Notes: generated by a model not told the origin, from the letters alone. 64,000 nucleotides of DNA from a bacterium (GCA_016125385.1 WGLV01000011.1:124001-188000), one strand, 5' to 3'; positions 37,074-45,550 are shown, counted from the stretch's first letter. Numbers and translations: made by a program.

Positions 37074-37158
37074 GGGGTGATCTTGGGATGAACTGGGTAA
37101 AATCGACCTCAACCTGGGAAAAACATGGAATATTTGGGATACTAGCATAGGGTGTGGG
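37074..37158 (-). promoter_or_regulatory. Candidate MraZ operator: phased TGGG repeat array
   Basis: On the plus strand, TGGG occurs at 37084, 37094, 37115, 37135 and 37155, with GGGG at 37074 and TGGA at 37126. Spacings are 10, 10, 21, 20 and 20 bases, so all sites lie on one face of the helix. E. coli MraZ binds TGGGN repeats spaced 10 bases apart. Relative to mraZ the sites read CCCA. They cover the promoter spacer, the -10 end and the leader. Confidence 0.7.
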
Positions 37159-37167
37159 TCTCTGCAA
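37139..37167 (-). promoter_or_regulatory. Candidate dcw (mraZ) promoter
   Basis: Minus strand: an extended -10 TGCTAGTAT (TAGTAT at 37139-37144) and a -35 TTGCAG (37162-37167) separated by 17 bases. The predicted transcript start near 37132 gives a leader of about 75 bases before mraZ. The boxes are imperfect, but position, spacing and the extended -10 fit a sigma-70-type promoter. Confidence 0.5.
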
Positions 37168-37252
37168 GACGAAATTTACATAATTTTCTCGATAAAACTT
37201 TTATTTTTACTGCACTTATGTATAGGTTTCGCGTGTGGTTTGAAGCATCAGC

Positions 37253-37282
37253 CCACATAGTTTAAATGTGGAGAAATATAAT
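37253..37282 (+). promoter_or_regulatory. Dyad and TATAAT box upstream of the DUF1499 gene
   Basis: A perfect inverted repeat CCACAT (37253-37258) / ATGTGG (37266-37271) lies immediately before TATAAT (37277-37282) on the plus strand. The dyad sits where a -35 would be, and no normal -35 is present, so a regulator may bind here to activate or repress transcription. Confidence 0.4.
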
Positions 37283-37343
37283 ATGATACTTGCTAAGGTG
37301 AATTGATTTAGATAAATGGAGTAAAGTTAATCAACGTGGAAAA

Positions 37344-37400
37344 GGGCGGACGCCCGGCTGGTGAATTTTGATTTCACCCGCTGATCCACTGCGGGATCAG
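37344..37400 (+). promoter_or_regulatory. Structured leader with ribosome-site hairpin
   Basis: Successive short stems precede the DUF1499 start: GGTGAA/TTCACC at 37360-37378 and a perfect 7-bp CTGATCC/GGATCAG stem at 37381-37400. The last stem ends two bases before the ATG (37403) and contains the only purine-rich stretch that could be the ribosome binding site (GGGAT). A GGGCG/CGCCC pairing at about 37344-37355 is also possible but its loop would be too short. Confidence 0.4.
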
Positions 37401-37402
37401 AG

Positions 37403-37894
37403 ATGAAATTATTTCAGAAACGTGGAGCCATGATCGCGGGATTCTCTTTCATTTTATTATTGTCTGTTCCAGTTATCCTGACTCTGGGCGGCATATTGCT
37501 CAACAATCCCGGCTTGTTCAGCCCGCCCGGCCCTCTGAAGAGACTGTCGATCTATCTCACAACCAATATAGCCGAGACCAGCGACGAGCCGGTGTTTCCC
37601 GAACTCAAAACGCCCGCATTCTCGCGCCCGGCCAGTGAACTTTTTGAGGATGTAAAAACGGCTCTTGGACGCCTGGGTTGGGAGGCGAGCGAGGTTAATC
37701 CAGATGAAATGACGATCCACGCGGTGATCACAACGGCGTTGTGGCGCTTTCAAGACGATGTAACGATTCGTGTCACTGAATCTTCGAGAGGTTCTTCTCT
37801 TTACGTCCGATCATCTTCACGAGTGGGGAAAGGCGACCTGGGCGCGAACCGGGCGCATATATTACACTTAATTGAATTGTTAGAGCGAGGTTAG
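37403..37894 (+). CDS. DUF1499 family membrane-anchored protein
   Basis: A 163-residue protein with an N-terminal membrane segment (residues about 8-33, GAMIAGFSFILLLSVPVIL) and a DUF1499 domain: VKTALGRLGWEASEVNPDEMTIHAV, WRFQDDVTIRVTES and the C-terminal RSSSRVGKGDLGANRAHILHLIELL, the family's SxSRxGxxDxGxN motif. The function is unknown; relatives occur in many bacteria and in plastids. It is a single gene, divergent from mraZ, with a hairpin over its probable ribosome site. Confidence 0.8.
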   Translation: MKLFQKRGAMIAGFSFILLLSVPVILTLGGILLNNPGLFSPPGPLKRLSIYLTTNIAETSDEPVFPELKTPAFSRPASELFEDVKTALGRLGWEASEVNPDEMTIHAVITTALWRFQDDVTIRVTESSRGSSLYVRSSSRVGKGDLGANRAHILHLIELLERG

Positions 37895-38038
37895 CAAATC
37901 GTGTAATTACATACAGTTTAAAAATATTGTTTTTTTAAGACAAATCTCTTGGCGTTTTTAATAAAGTTTGCTAATATTACCTTCAGATGGAGCCAATTTA
38001 TTGTTGTAAGACATTATGAGTGCTTGTGAGGTTGAGCC

Positions 38039-38113
38039 ATGTTAGCATTTGCTTTTGTTACCCTTGGTATTGCTTGCGGTATGGGTTTGATTGTCTACGG
38101 GATCGTAAAATAA
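38039..38113 (+). CDS. Possible 24-residue membrane peptide
   Basis: A short frame encoding MLAFAFVTLGIACGMGLIVYGIVK. It is almost entirely one hydrophobic helix with a C-terminal lysine. GAGG lies nine bases upstream of the ATG, and AT-rich sequence suitable for a promoter precedes it (37905-37985). It lies between the DUF1499 and acetyltransferase genes, in what would otherwise be a 369-base gap. Single-helix peptides of this size often modulate membrane complexes. Chance occurrence cannot be excluded. Confidence 0.4.
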   Translation: MLAFAFVTLGIACGMGLIVYGIVK

Positions 38114-38202
38114 CGTTATAGCATTTTCCCGTAGTATAATCCGTCATCACGATTTGGACTTGCGCCCTGATGACGCCCTGAAACTGATTACTGGCGATAT
38201 TC

Positions 38203-38240
38203 CGCCCGTCATCGCTGGATGAACGGGCGTTTGTATTTTT
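38203..38240 (+). terminator. Hairpin with T-rich tail, possible terminator
   Basis: CGCCCGTCAT pairs with ATGAACGGGCG (one bulge) across 38203-38229 with a six-base loop, followed by TTTGTATTTTT. It could end a transcript from the 24-codon frame. A TATAAT box at 38135-38140 lies upstream, so this could also be an attenuator in the leader of the acetyltransferase gene. Confidence 0.5.
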
Positions 38241-38263
38241 CAGCGTTTTTTCGGGAGCCGCGA

Positions 38264-38758
38264 ATGTCATCTTCCAACCCGCTTCTTATCCGGTCCGCCG
38301 GACCAGCCGACGTCCCCGCGATTTACGCCATGATTCGTGAACTGGCGGAATACGAAAAACTTCTCCATATCGTTGAAGCGACCGAGGATAGCATTCATCG
38401 CGCCCTGTTCGGCGAAAAGCCAGCCGCCGAAGCGCTGATCGCGCTTGAGATGGATGTTCCGGTTGGTTTCGCTCTTTATTTCACCAACTTTTCGACTTTC
38501 GTGGGCAAGCCGGGGCTCTATCTTGAAGACCTGTACGTCAAGCCGAAGTTTCGCGGCAAAGGGTACGGCAAGGCGCTGCTGGTTCGGCTCGCCAACATCG
38601 CGGTGGAGCGGGATTATGGCCGTATGGAATGGTCGGTGTTGGATTGGAACACGCCTTCGATCGAGTTTTATAAAAGCCTGGGCGCCGTTCCGATGGATGA
38701 ATGGACGGTGTTTCGCCTGAATCGTGAGGCCATCGCCTCCGTCGCGTCATCCGGATGA
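38264..38758 (+). CDS. GNAT acetyltransferase, diamine/thialysine type
   Basis: A 164-residue GNAT protein. The start at 38264 has GGGAG at good spacing; the upstream frame includes the hairpin and is rejected. IRSAGPADVPAIYAMIRELAEYEK is the opening of spermidine/spermine-type acetyltransferases, and LEDLYVKPKFRGKGYGKALL is the acetyl-CoA pyrophosphate-binding motif (RxxGxG). MEWSVLDWNTPSIEFYKSLGA is the conserved C-terminal block. The probable substrates are small polyamines or amino-acid analogues, using acetyl-CoA. The 3' end overlaps the convergent HAD gene by 12 bases. Confidence 0.88.
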   Translation: MSSSNPLLIRSAGPADVPAIYAMIRELAEYEKLLHIVEATEDSIHRALFGEKPAAEALIALEMDVPVGFALYFTNFSTFVGKPGLYLEDLYVKPKFRGKGYGKALLVRLANIAVERDYGRMEWSVLDWNTPSIEFYKSLGAVPMDEWTVFRLNREAIASVASSG

Positions 38759-39445
38759 TGACTGATCCCGCGCGGCGAATCGGCGGAGGTACGCCTCCGC
38801 GCTGAATTCCGCCAGATCGTTCAGCACCCAGTCGGCGCGTTCGATCGCCTGGCGGGGCCGGCCGGGACGCGACAACGCCACGCAGTGCATCCCCGCGTCT
38901 TTCGCCGATTGAACCCCCGCCGCTGAATCTTCAAACACAAGACAGGCGTTCGGCTTTACGTCTAACCGCTCCGCCGCCATCAGATACCCCGCCGGGTCCG
39001 GCTTGCCAGGCCAGTAATGCTCGCCCGCCAGATAAAACCGCAGCATCTCTCCGATGCCCATCGTCTCGATTCCTTCTTTCACGAATCGATCGTCCGAACC
39101 CGAGACAATGCACACCGGGTATTCCTCCGCCAGCCGGATCAGCAGCTCAATTGATGAAAGAATGCGGATATCGCGTGTTTTGCGCAGCCGGATGAAATGG
39201 CGCGCGATCAGCGCCGACATCTCTTCCTTGCTGTGCGTGAGCTGTGGGTATCGCCGCGTGATTTCAAGATAGATGCCATGCCAGGGAATTCCGTAGGCCA
39301 GGGCGAGCACGTCGTCGTGCGAGAGTAAAATCTCACGCTCGTCGAGAAAACACTGAATCGCATCCAGCCACAACGTTTCCGTATCGAGCAGGGTTCCATC
39401 CAGATCGAAAAGGTAGGCTTGAATCATGCGATCGGTTCGACTCAT
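38747..39445 (-). CDS. HAD-family sugar phosphatase / phosphoglucomutase-like
   Basis: A 232-residue HAD hydrolase of the beta-phosphoglucomutase/2-deoxyglucose-6-phosphatase subfamily. FDLDGTLLDTE (Asp14 nucleophile, Asp16 acid/base), CIVSGSDDRFVKEGIE (motif II), KPDPAGYLMAAERL (Lys) and VFEDSAAGVQSAKDAGM (motif IV) are intact. The ATG overlaps the stop of the oxidoreductase gene as ATGA, which favours this start over the internal Met at residue 7. It may act on a sugar phosphate linked to the oxidoreductase's pathway. Phosphatase versus mutase cannot be told. Confidence 0.88.
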   Translation of the reverse strand: MSRTDRMIQAYLFDLDGTLLDTETLWLDAIQCFLDEREILLSHDDVLALAYGIPWHGIYLEITRRYPQLTHSKEEMSALIARHFIRLRKTRDIRILSSIELLIRLAEEYPVCIVSGSDDRFVKEGIETMGIGEMLRFYLAGEHYWPGKPDPAGYLMAAERLDVKPNACLVFEDSAAGVQSAKDAGMHCVALSRPGRPRQAIERADWVLNDLAEFSAEAYLRRFAARDQSSSG

Positions 39446-40722
39446 GCCTTGTACGGATGCTCATACCCCGCGCGGTATTCGCGTTTGAGCAGGGCATGGG
39501 CGGCCTCTCCGCTGGTGATCGATTCCTTTTCCGCGTCCCAGTCGACGCGCTCGCGGGTTTCGTACGCGATCGTGCCCAGTTGCACCGTTCCGGTCGACTG
39601 AAACGCGATTTCAGGAGAGCAGGGCGCGGGCTTGCCTTCACGTACCGCAGCGAGAAATTCGGCCATGTGCGCTTCGCCCAAGTTGCCTTGTTCGGGTTTT
39701 AACACGGTTCGTTCGGCGTCTTTCACGTTGGGAATGATCTCGACGCTGTTGTCGTTGACGAACAGGGTTTCCTTTTCACACAAAAAGGTGACGCCGATGT
39801 TGGTGGAAGGCGTATACTCCGCCGAACCCCAGATGCGATGACGCCACGTGACGGGCAGCCGTCCGAAATGGAAATCGACGGTCAACGTATCGGGCGTGGT
39901 AATCTTGTCAACGTAATCGGGATGAAACAGCCCGCCTGACGCGAACACGCTGGTAGGCATGCCCAGACCAAGAGTCATGCGGATCGCATCAATGTAGTGG
40001 ATGCCCCAGTCGACCAGGTGGCCGTGGCCGGTCGTCTTTTCAAGCCGCCAGTTGAAATGGCCGATGTTCGGACAATAGGGCAGCAGTGGCGCCGGACCGC
40101 ACCACTGATCCCAGTCGAGAGTTTTGGGCGATTCCTGAACGGTTGTGTCTTTCAGGCCGGCTTTATAGTGAATGTTGGCGTCGGCCTGGATGACTTCGCC
40201 GCACGCGCCCGACTCGATACGCTTTTTCGCTTCGGCGAACGCTTGACTCTGCCGGCGCTGAAAGCCGATCTGAACGATGTTACCCGCTTTCTTGTGCGCG
40301 TTCGCCATGGCGCGCCCTTCGCGAACGTCATACGCCAGAGGCTTTTCACAATAGATGGGGAAGCCCTTTTCACACGCGGCGATAAAGGGCAGGGCATGCC
40401 AGTGAGGCGGCGTGGCGATGATGATGAAATCGAGATCCGGCGAATCGAGCAACTCCTGATAATCGCTGAACGTCTTCGGGCGTGAGTTCTGCTCTTTCTC
40501 AACCGCGTCGGCGGTTTGTTTCAGGTGTTCCGTGTCTACGTCGCAGATCGCGGCGACCTTCACGCCGCCGCTGGCGAACGCGCTGCGGATGTCAACATTG
40601 CCGTACCATCCGCAGCCGATCAAGCCCGCGTTCAATGTCTTCGCGTCCGCCGCGCGCACGGTCCGCGACAGCGCCGCCGCGCTCACCGCCCCGATGAAAT
40701 TTCTTCGTGAAAGCGTTCCCAT
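39442..40722 (-). CDS. Tat-signal Gfo/Idh/MocA family oxidoreductase
   Basis: A 426-residue NAD(P)-dependent dehydrogenase of the glucose-fructose oxidoreductase/inositol dehydrogenase family. The start at 40722 follows GGAG at eight bases; the 28 codons upstream are discarded. A twin-arginine signal (SRRNFIGAVSAAALS) precedes LNAGLIGCGWYGNVDI, the dinucleotide fold. EKPLAYDV is the conserved EKP motif with the active-site Lys. Exported members are abundant in Planctomycetes-like genomes and probably oxidise sugars or cyclitols in the periplasm with bound cofactor. Coupled to the downstream HAD gene. Confidence 0.9.
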   Translation of the reverse strand: MGTLSRRNFIGAVSAAALSRTVRAADAKTLNAGLIGCGWYGNVDIRSAFASGGVKVAAICDVDTEHLKQTADAVEKEQNSRPKTFSDYQELLDSPDLDFIIIATPPHWHALPFIAACEKGFPIYCEKPLAYDVREGRAMANAHKKAGNIVQIGFQRRQSQAFAEAKKRIESGACGEVIQADANIHYKAGLKDTTVQESPKTLDWDQWCGPAPLLPYCPNIGHFNWRLEKTTGHGHLVDWGIHYIDAIRMTLGLGMPTSVFASGGLFHPDYVDKITTPDTLTVDFHFGRLPVTWRHRIWGSAEYTPSTNIGVTFLCEKETLFVNDNSVEIIPNVKDAERTVLKPEQGNLGEAHMAEFLAAVREGKPAPCSPEIAFQSTGTVQLGTIAYETRERVDWDAEKESITSGEAAHALLKREYRAGYEHPYKA

Positions 40723-40984
40723 CGTTTTGCTCCATTCCCCGGATTCATTGAAATGATGAAACTGCGTAGTACGGACAGTCTGATTCAAACCAAACGGGTT
40801 CGTCAAGCATGAAATGCGGACTGCCGCAAGAAAACGCCGGTTTGCATTTTTGTAAACAGCAATCTGAACCCAGTTTTAACACAAACCAATTAAAAATCGT
40901 GTTTTTTGGATGAAATCCAAGTTCTTAATCATTCTTTAATAATCAAAAGGCACAGTGCTCATAACTCCGGTTTGGCGCGGCGCG

Positions 40985-41132
40985 CGTTAAAAAACGTAGC
41001 GTCTTCCGTGTTTCCGGATTTTTTGAACGGAAATAACTCTGAGATGCAATGTCTCAGAGAGCGCGCGGGTTCTTTTTGAACTCGCGCCTCCCCTACACTC
41101 CCCCGAGGATTTTATGCCTCGGGGTTTTTTTT
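40985..41132 (+). ncRNA. Candidate structured small RNA
   Basis: In a 415-base gene-free region (40723-41137) between two minus-strand genes, the plus strand carries three stem-loops ending at a strong terminator. They are TTTCCG/CGGAAA (41011-41033), CTCTGAGA/TCTCAGAG (41037-41059, 7-base loop) and a 10-bp GCGCGGGTTC/GAACTCGCGC (41063-41087, T5 loop). No plus-strand gene needs this terminator, and the nearest plus gene starts at 41990. The 5' end is unknown; the AT-rich sequence 40860-40950 could hold the promoter. It does not match the SRP RNA, tmRNA or RNase P RNA motifs I know. Confidence 0.5.
41101..41132 (+). terminator. Strong Rho-independent terminator, plus strand
   Basis: CCCCGAGG (41101-41108), an 8-base loop, CCTCGGGG (41117-41124) and eight Ts (41125-41132). 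Read on the minus strand it has no T-run, so it does not serve the endonuclease V gene that ends at 41138. It implies a plus-strand transcript coming from 40723-41100. Confidence 0.88.
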
Positions 41133-41137
41133 CGGGA

Positions 41138-41800
41138 TCAGGACGCGTCTGATTTGCGCAGCCAGTTGACGTAATTGTGTGCGGCGCGGATGGGCTCTGG
41201 CAAGCGGAATTTGCACATCGAAAGCACCAGGTCGGCGGCGAAGTCGATATCCATCTTGTGGCCGGGGCTGATGAACAGCGGCTTGACGCGCGACCGGCTG
41301 CGCAACACCACGCCGATCCGTTCATTCTTGTCGTAGAGTTCGCTTCGTTCTCCCCGGTCATCCAGAAGGGCGTGATATTCGCCGATCAGGCGCGACTTGG
41401 CGCAGCCCACCGTGGGCAGGTCTTCACTGACGCCGATGTGACACGCGAGGCCGGCGCGGCGAGGATGCGCCAGGCCCTGTCCGTCGCAGATCAATACGTC
41501 GGGCCGCGCTTTGATCTTCTTCAGGCATTCATGAATCAGCGGCCCCTCGCGGAACGAGAGATAACCGGGAATGTAAGGGATATCAAGTTCACGCTTGACG
41601 CCGGCTTCTTCGATCCGTTTGAGAGACGGGTATGAATAGACGACCACCGCCGCGTAACCGATGCGTGAAAACATGTCGCAGGAGACGTCGGCGCCCGCCA
41701 CGGTTTTAATCTCGTGCAGCGATGAAAACGCGCACGTCAGATCGACCTGCGCCGCGACTTTGTATTGCAGGTCTCGCATGGTCGCCACGTCGATGGCCAT
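41138..41800 (-). CDS. nfi: Endonuclease V
   Basis: A 220-residue repair nuclease that cuts near deoxyinosine in DNA. AAGGAAG precedes the ATG. VAGADVSCD (metal-binding Asp38), YIPGYLSFREGP (Glu near residue 84), DGQGLAHPRRAGLACHIG (Asp near residue 105) and GCAKSRLIGEY are the full set of family motifs. It is divergent from mfd, 189 bases away, so two repair genes share a promoter region. Confidence 0.95.
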   Translation of the reverse strand: MAIDVATMRDLQYKVAAQVDLTCAFSSLHEIKTVAGADVSCDMFSRIGYAAVVVYSYPSLKRIEEAGVKRELDIPYIPGYLSFREGPLIHECLKKIKARPDVLICDGQGLAHPRRAGLACHIGVSEDLPTVGCAKSRLIGEYHALLDDRGERSELYDKNERIGVVLRSRSRVKPLFISPGHKMDIDFAADLVLSMCKFRLPEPIRAAHNYVNWLRKSDAS

Positions 41801-41989
41801 GTTTGGGCTTCCTTTTCATGATTTCAACTATCGACCGGCGGGCGTTGTTTCGGCGCCCGGTGAAGATATGCTATTCTGTTGGATTGTAGCGCGCATCGCG
41901 CCCGATCGTCCCCCGTCTCAATGTGAGCCGGGGGGTACTGCTGTTTTTCACGAATAGAACAAGCCGCGACGCCCGGCGGATGTATTCCG

Positions 41990-44900
41990 ATGAAATCACC
42001 CATCATCCTGTCCACCGAATTGATCGACTCGCTGTGCGCGGGCCTGATTGAAAGCGAACCCTGGCGCTCGATGCGGGAACGGATCGATCGCCAGTACCTG
42101 ACATGCGCGGGTCAGCTGGCGGGTTCGTCGAAAGGGATGCTGATCGCGCGTCTGGCGCACGAGCTGCGGCGCCCCATCATGGCGGTCGCCGCCGAGCAGA
42201 GCCAGGCGTACATCCTGCTCGACGACGTTCAGTTTTTCTTGCGGCAATGGGGCGATGAAACGCCCGTCTTTGTTTACCCTCATCTTGAAATTCTGCCTTA
42301 CGAGGCTCAGGCGCCCGAACTCACCATTCGCATGGAGCGTCTCGCGCCGGTGCAGTACCTGCTCGAACACCGTGCGCGGGGCGGTAAGGGCGCGCCGCCG
42401 ATGGTGGTGGCGGCGCCGGCCTCCGCCGCGCTCAAACTCGTTCCTCCGACGTCCGTGTATGAAGAAGAGTCGTTGCGGTGCCGCGTGAGCGGCGAGCTCA
42501 ACCGTGACGCCGCCGCCGAATGGCTGGTGCATCAGGGGTATGAATACCGGGACCTGGTGGCGCAGCGCGGCGATTTCTCCATCCGCGGCGACATTATTGA
42601 TATCTACTCGTTCTCTTACCCCGATCCGGTGCGCATTGAATTGTGGGGAGATGAGATCGACTCCATTCGCCGCTTCAACGTTTCCGATCAGCGTTCCATC
42701 GATCGGTTGGATGAGGCGGTGTTCTATCCCGGCGCGGAAGACCCGCTGTTGCGCAAGGCGCTTGAACGGGGCGAATCGCTCCAGCCGTTGCCCTGTCTGT
42801 TCGACAATGCGTTGACCGTTCTGCTGGAGCCGGAAGAGATCGAGCGCGAGGCCGATTCGCTGACCCGCCTCGTCGACAAGCGCTATCGCGATGAAACCGC
42901 CGGCGAGCGCGAAGACCACGAGGTTCATCTCGGCGACGAGGAATTTCACAAACGGCAGGACGTATTGCTCGAACCGCCCGAGCGCCTGTATTGCTGGTTC
43001 GCCCGGCTGGAGGATGAAGCCGAAGTCAACGGCGGAATCCGCATGACGGAGTTTTCGCTCGAGCCCGGTGAAGAGAATATCAATTTCAATTTCGGCCCGC
43101 CTGAAATTATTGGAGAAGAACGCAAGGAACGCATCGAAAATCTGATCAATCTGGGCGAGGCTGGAGGCCGTACGCTGATCGTCTGCGACAATGAAGGCCA
43201 GCAGAGCCGCCTCGCCGAAATTCTCGAACAACACGCGAGAGAACATCCGCGCCCCGCGTCCGCGTTGCCTCAACTTTGCGTGGGCGCGTTGCATCGCGGC
43301 TTCGTCTGGCGGGCCGATCATACTCTGATCTGCACCGACCGCGAAATCTTCGGCCGCTACCGCCGCTTCCGTACGCCCATGCGCGAGGGCATCGCCCTGC
43401 CGGTGACCGAGCTGCTCGATCTCAAGCCGGGCGACTACGTCGTTCACATCGATCACGGCATCGGGCGATTCGTGCGCCTGACCCGCATGGAGCTGGAGGG
43501 CCGTGAAGGCGAGTTTCTCGAGCTCGAATACGCCGACGGCGCCAAACTTTTCACGCCCATCGAACAGATCGACCGCGTGGGGCGCTACGTCGGCGGAGAA
43601 AACGCCCAGCCCACGCTCGCCAAACTCGGCACCCGCGCCTGGGACCGCACCAAGGCGAAGGCCAAGCAGGCCATCGAAGACATGGCGGATGAATTGCTCG
43701 AGCTCTACGCGGCGCGACAGGTCAATAAAGGCCACGCCTTCGGCAAGGACACCCCGTGGCAGCACGAGTTCGAAGCCTCGTTTCTGTATGAGGAAACTCC
43801 CGACCAGTGGCGCGCCATCGAAGAGGTCAAGCGCGATATGGAACACGACGAGCCGATGGACCGGCTCATCTGCGGCGACGTGGGCTTCGGCAAAACCGAG
43901 GTCGCCATCCGCGCCGCCTTCAAGGCGCTGATGGACGGCAAACAGGTCGCCGTGCTGGCGCCGACCACCATCCTCTGCCAGCAGCATTACCTTAACTTTC
44001 GCGAGCGCCTCGCCGATTACCCGGTGCGCGTTGAATCGCTCTCGCGCTTCACCACCGCCGGCGAGCAGAAAGCGGTGATCGACGCCACCAAAGCGGGCGA
44101 GGTCGATCTCGTGATCGGAACGCACCGGCTGTTATCGAAAGACGTGTCGTTTAAGGAACTGGGGCTGGTCATCATCGACGAAGAACAGCGCTTTGGCGTC
44201 AAACACAAAGAACGGCTGCGCCAAATGCGCAAGCTGGTCGATACCCTGACGCTTACCGCCACGCCTATTCCGCGCACGCTGTACATGTCGATGTCGGGCA
44301 TCCGCAACATGAGCCTGATGAGCACGCCGCCCAAAAACCGCCTGCCCATCGAAACCTACATCATGGAGTGGTCGCAGGAGGTGGTTGAAAACGCCGTCCT
44401 GCGCGAGCTCTCGCGCGACGGGCAGGTCTACTTCGTTCACAATCGCATCGAGTCGATCTACCACCTCGCCAACAAGATTCAGGAATGGGTTCCGCAGGCG
44501 CGCGTCTGCGTGGGGCACGGCCAGATGCACGAGCACGAACTCGAAGACGTGATGACCGGCTTCATCCGCCATGAGTACGACGTGCTGGCGGCGACCACCA
44601 TCATTGAAAACGGCATCGACATCCCCAACGTCAACACCATCATCATCAACGACGCCGATCACTTCGGCCTGTCACAGCTCTACCAGCTGCGCGGGCGCGT
44701 GGGCCGCGACCGTCACCGCGCTTACTGTTATCTGCTGGTCCCAAGCAAGAAGGGGCTCTCCACCATTGCCCGCCGCCGCCTGCTGGCCCTGCAGGAGCAC
44801 AACCAGCTGGGCTCCGGCTTTCATCTCGCCATGCGCGATATGGAACTGCGCGGCATCGGCAACATTCTCGGGCGCGAGCAGCACGGTCACATGGCCGCCA

Positions 44901-45535
44901 TCGGCTTCGACCTCTACAGCAAACTGCTCGCCGACACCGTCGCCATCATGCGCGGCAAGAAGGGGATGACCGCCGACTGGGAGACCAGCCTCGAAATCTC
45001 GCCCAAGGGCGCCATCCCGCCCGCCTACATCGAGAGCAGCAAACAGCGCATGTCGCTGCATCAGCGCATCGCCAAGATCAAGACGCGCGACGAGATCGAA
45101 ACCCTGCGCGACGAGCTCACCGACATCTACGGCAAGCCGCCCGAGCCGGTCGAGCGCCTGATTCAGAACCTGTACATCCGCGTGCGCGCGCACGAGGCCG
45201 GCATGGACGTGGTGCAGGCGTTCCGCAACCGCGCCTTTTTGCGCTATCACCGCAGCCAGGCCGAGCGCTTCGACCCGTTGCGCGTGCTGCATCTCGACGG
45301 CTGGGAAGGCTGGAAACTGACCGTTTCGACCCGCGAAGACAACGTGGGCATCGAGATCAACGACCCGCACAAACGCGGCGTGGTGTCGGAGAAGATCGTC
45401 GCATTTATCGATGCGCTCACCGCCGAGGAACCCCCGGTCTTCACTCCGCCGCCTCCGCCTCCCGACGCACCCAAACCCGCCCCCGCGCCCAAACCGAGAC
45501 TCAAGAAGGTTAAAGTGCAACGCCGCTTCCGTTGA
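41990..45535 (+). CDS. mfd: Transcription-repair coupling factor Mfd
   Basis: A 1181-residue SF2 translocase that dislodges stalled RNA polymerase and recruits UvrA. The N-terminal UvrB-like module spans residues about 20-330. The RNA-polymerase-interacting CarD-like domain is at about 475-540 (LKPGDYVVHIDHGIGRFVRL). The Walker A is GDVGFGKTEVA (about residue 630), the DEEQ box is IIDEEQRFGVKHKERL (about 730), and the second RecA lobe has RGRVGRDRHRAYCYLL. The C-terminal TRCF domain follows. A proline-rich, basic tail of about 40 residues (PPPPPPDAPKPAPAPKPR) is unusual. The stop lies inside an 11-bp inverted repeat. Confidence 0.96.
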   Translation: MKSPIILSTELIDSLCAGLIESEPWRSMRERIDRQYLTCAGQLAGSSKGMLIARLAHELRRPIMAVAAEQSQAYILLDDVQFFLRQWGDETPVFVYPHLEILPYEAQAPELTIRMERLAPVQYLLEHRARGGKGAPPMVVAAPASAALKLVPPTSVYEEESLRCRVSGELNRDAAAEWLVHQGYEYRDLVAQRGDFSIRGDIIDIYSFSYPDPVRIELWGDEIDSIRRFNVSDQRSIDRLDEAVFYPGAEDPLLRKALERGESLQPLPCLFDNALTVLLEPEEIEREADSLTRLVDKRYRDETAGEREDHEVHLGDEEFHKRQDVLLEPPERLYCWFARLEDEAEVNGGIRMTEFSLEPGEENINFNFGPPEIIGEERKERIENLINLGEAGGRTLIVCDNEGQQSRLAEILEQHAREHPRPASALPQLCVGALHRGFVWRADHTLICTDREIFGRYRRFRTPMREGIALPVTELLDLKPGDYVVHIDHGIGRFVRLTRMELEGREGEFLELEYADGAKLFTPIEQIDRVGRYVGGENAQPTLAKLGTRAWDRTKAKAKQAIEDMADELLELYAARQVNKGHAFGKDTPWQHEFEASFLYEETPDQWRAIEEVKRDMEHDEPMDRLICGDVGFGKTEVAIRAAFKALMDGKQVAVLAPTTILCQQHYLNFRERLADYPVRVESLSRFTTAGEQKAVIDATKAGEVDLVIGTHRLLSKDVSFKELGLVIIDEEQRFGVKHKERLRQMRKLVDTLTLTATPIPRTLYMSMSGIRNMSLMSTPPKNRLPIETYIMEWSQEVVENAVLRELSRDGQVYFVHNRIESIYHLANKIQEWVPQARVCVGHGQMHEHELEDVMTGFIRHEYDVLAATTIIENGIDIPNVNTIIINDADHFGLSQLYQLRGRVGRDRHRAYCYLLVPSKKGLSTIARRRLLALQEHNQLGSGFHLAMRDMELRGIGNILGREQHGHMAAIGFDLYSKLLADTVAIMRGKKGMTADWETSLEISPKGAIPPAYIESSKQRMSLHQRIAKIKTRDEIETLRDELTDIYGKPPEPVERLIQNLYIRVRAHEAGMDVVQAFRNRAFLRYHRSQAERFDPLRVLHLDGWEGWKLTVSTREDNVGIEINDPHKRGVVSEKIVAFIDALTAEEPPVFTPPPPPPDAPKPAPAPKPRLKKVKVQRRFR

Positions 45536-45550
45536 GCGAAAGCGGCGTTG
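45518..45550. repeat. Inverted repeat over the mfd stop codon
   Basis: CAACGCCGCTT (45518-45528) and AAGCGGCGTTG (45540-45550) form a perfect 11-bp stem with an 11-base loop that contains the mfd stop codon. No T-run follows on either strand, so it is probably an mRNA 3'-end stabiliser or a Rho-assisted stop rather than an intrinsic terminator. Confidence 0.6.

Noticed and set aside
41996-44125. A 709-codon open frame antisense to mfd
   Set aside because: GC-rich third positions in mfd leave the antisense frame free of stops. The translation is compositionally odd (His, Ala, Gly rich) with no motif, while the sense strand encodes all Mfd domains.
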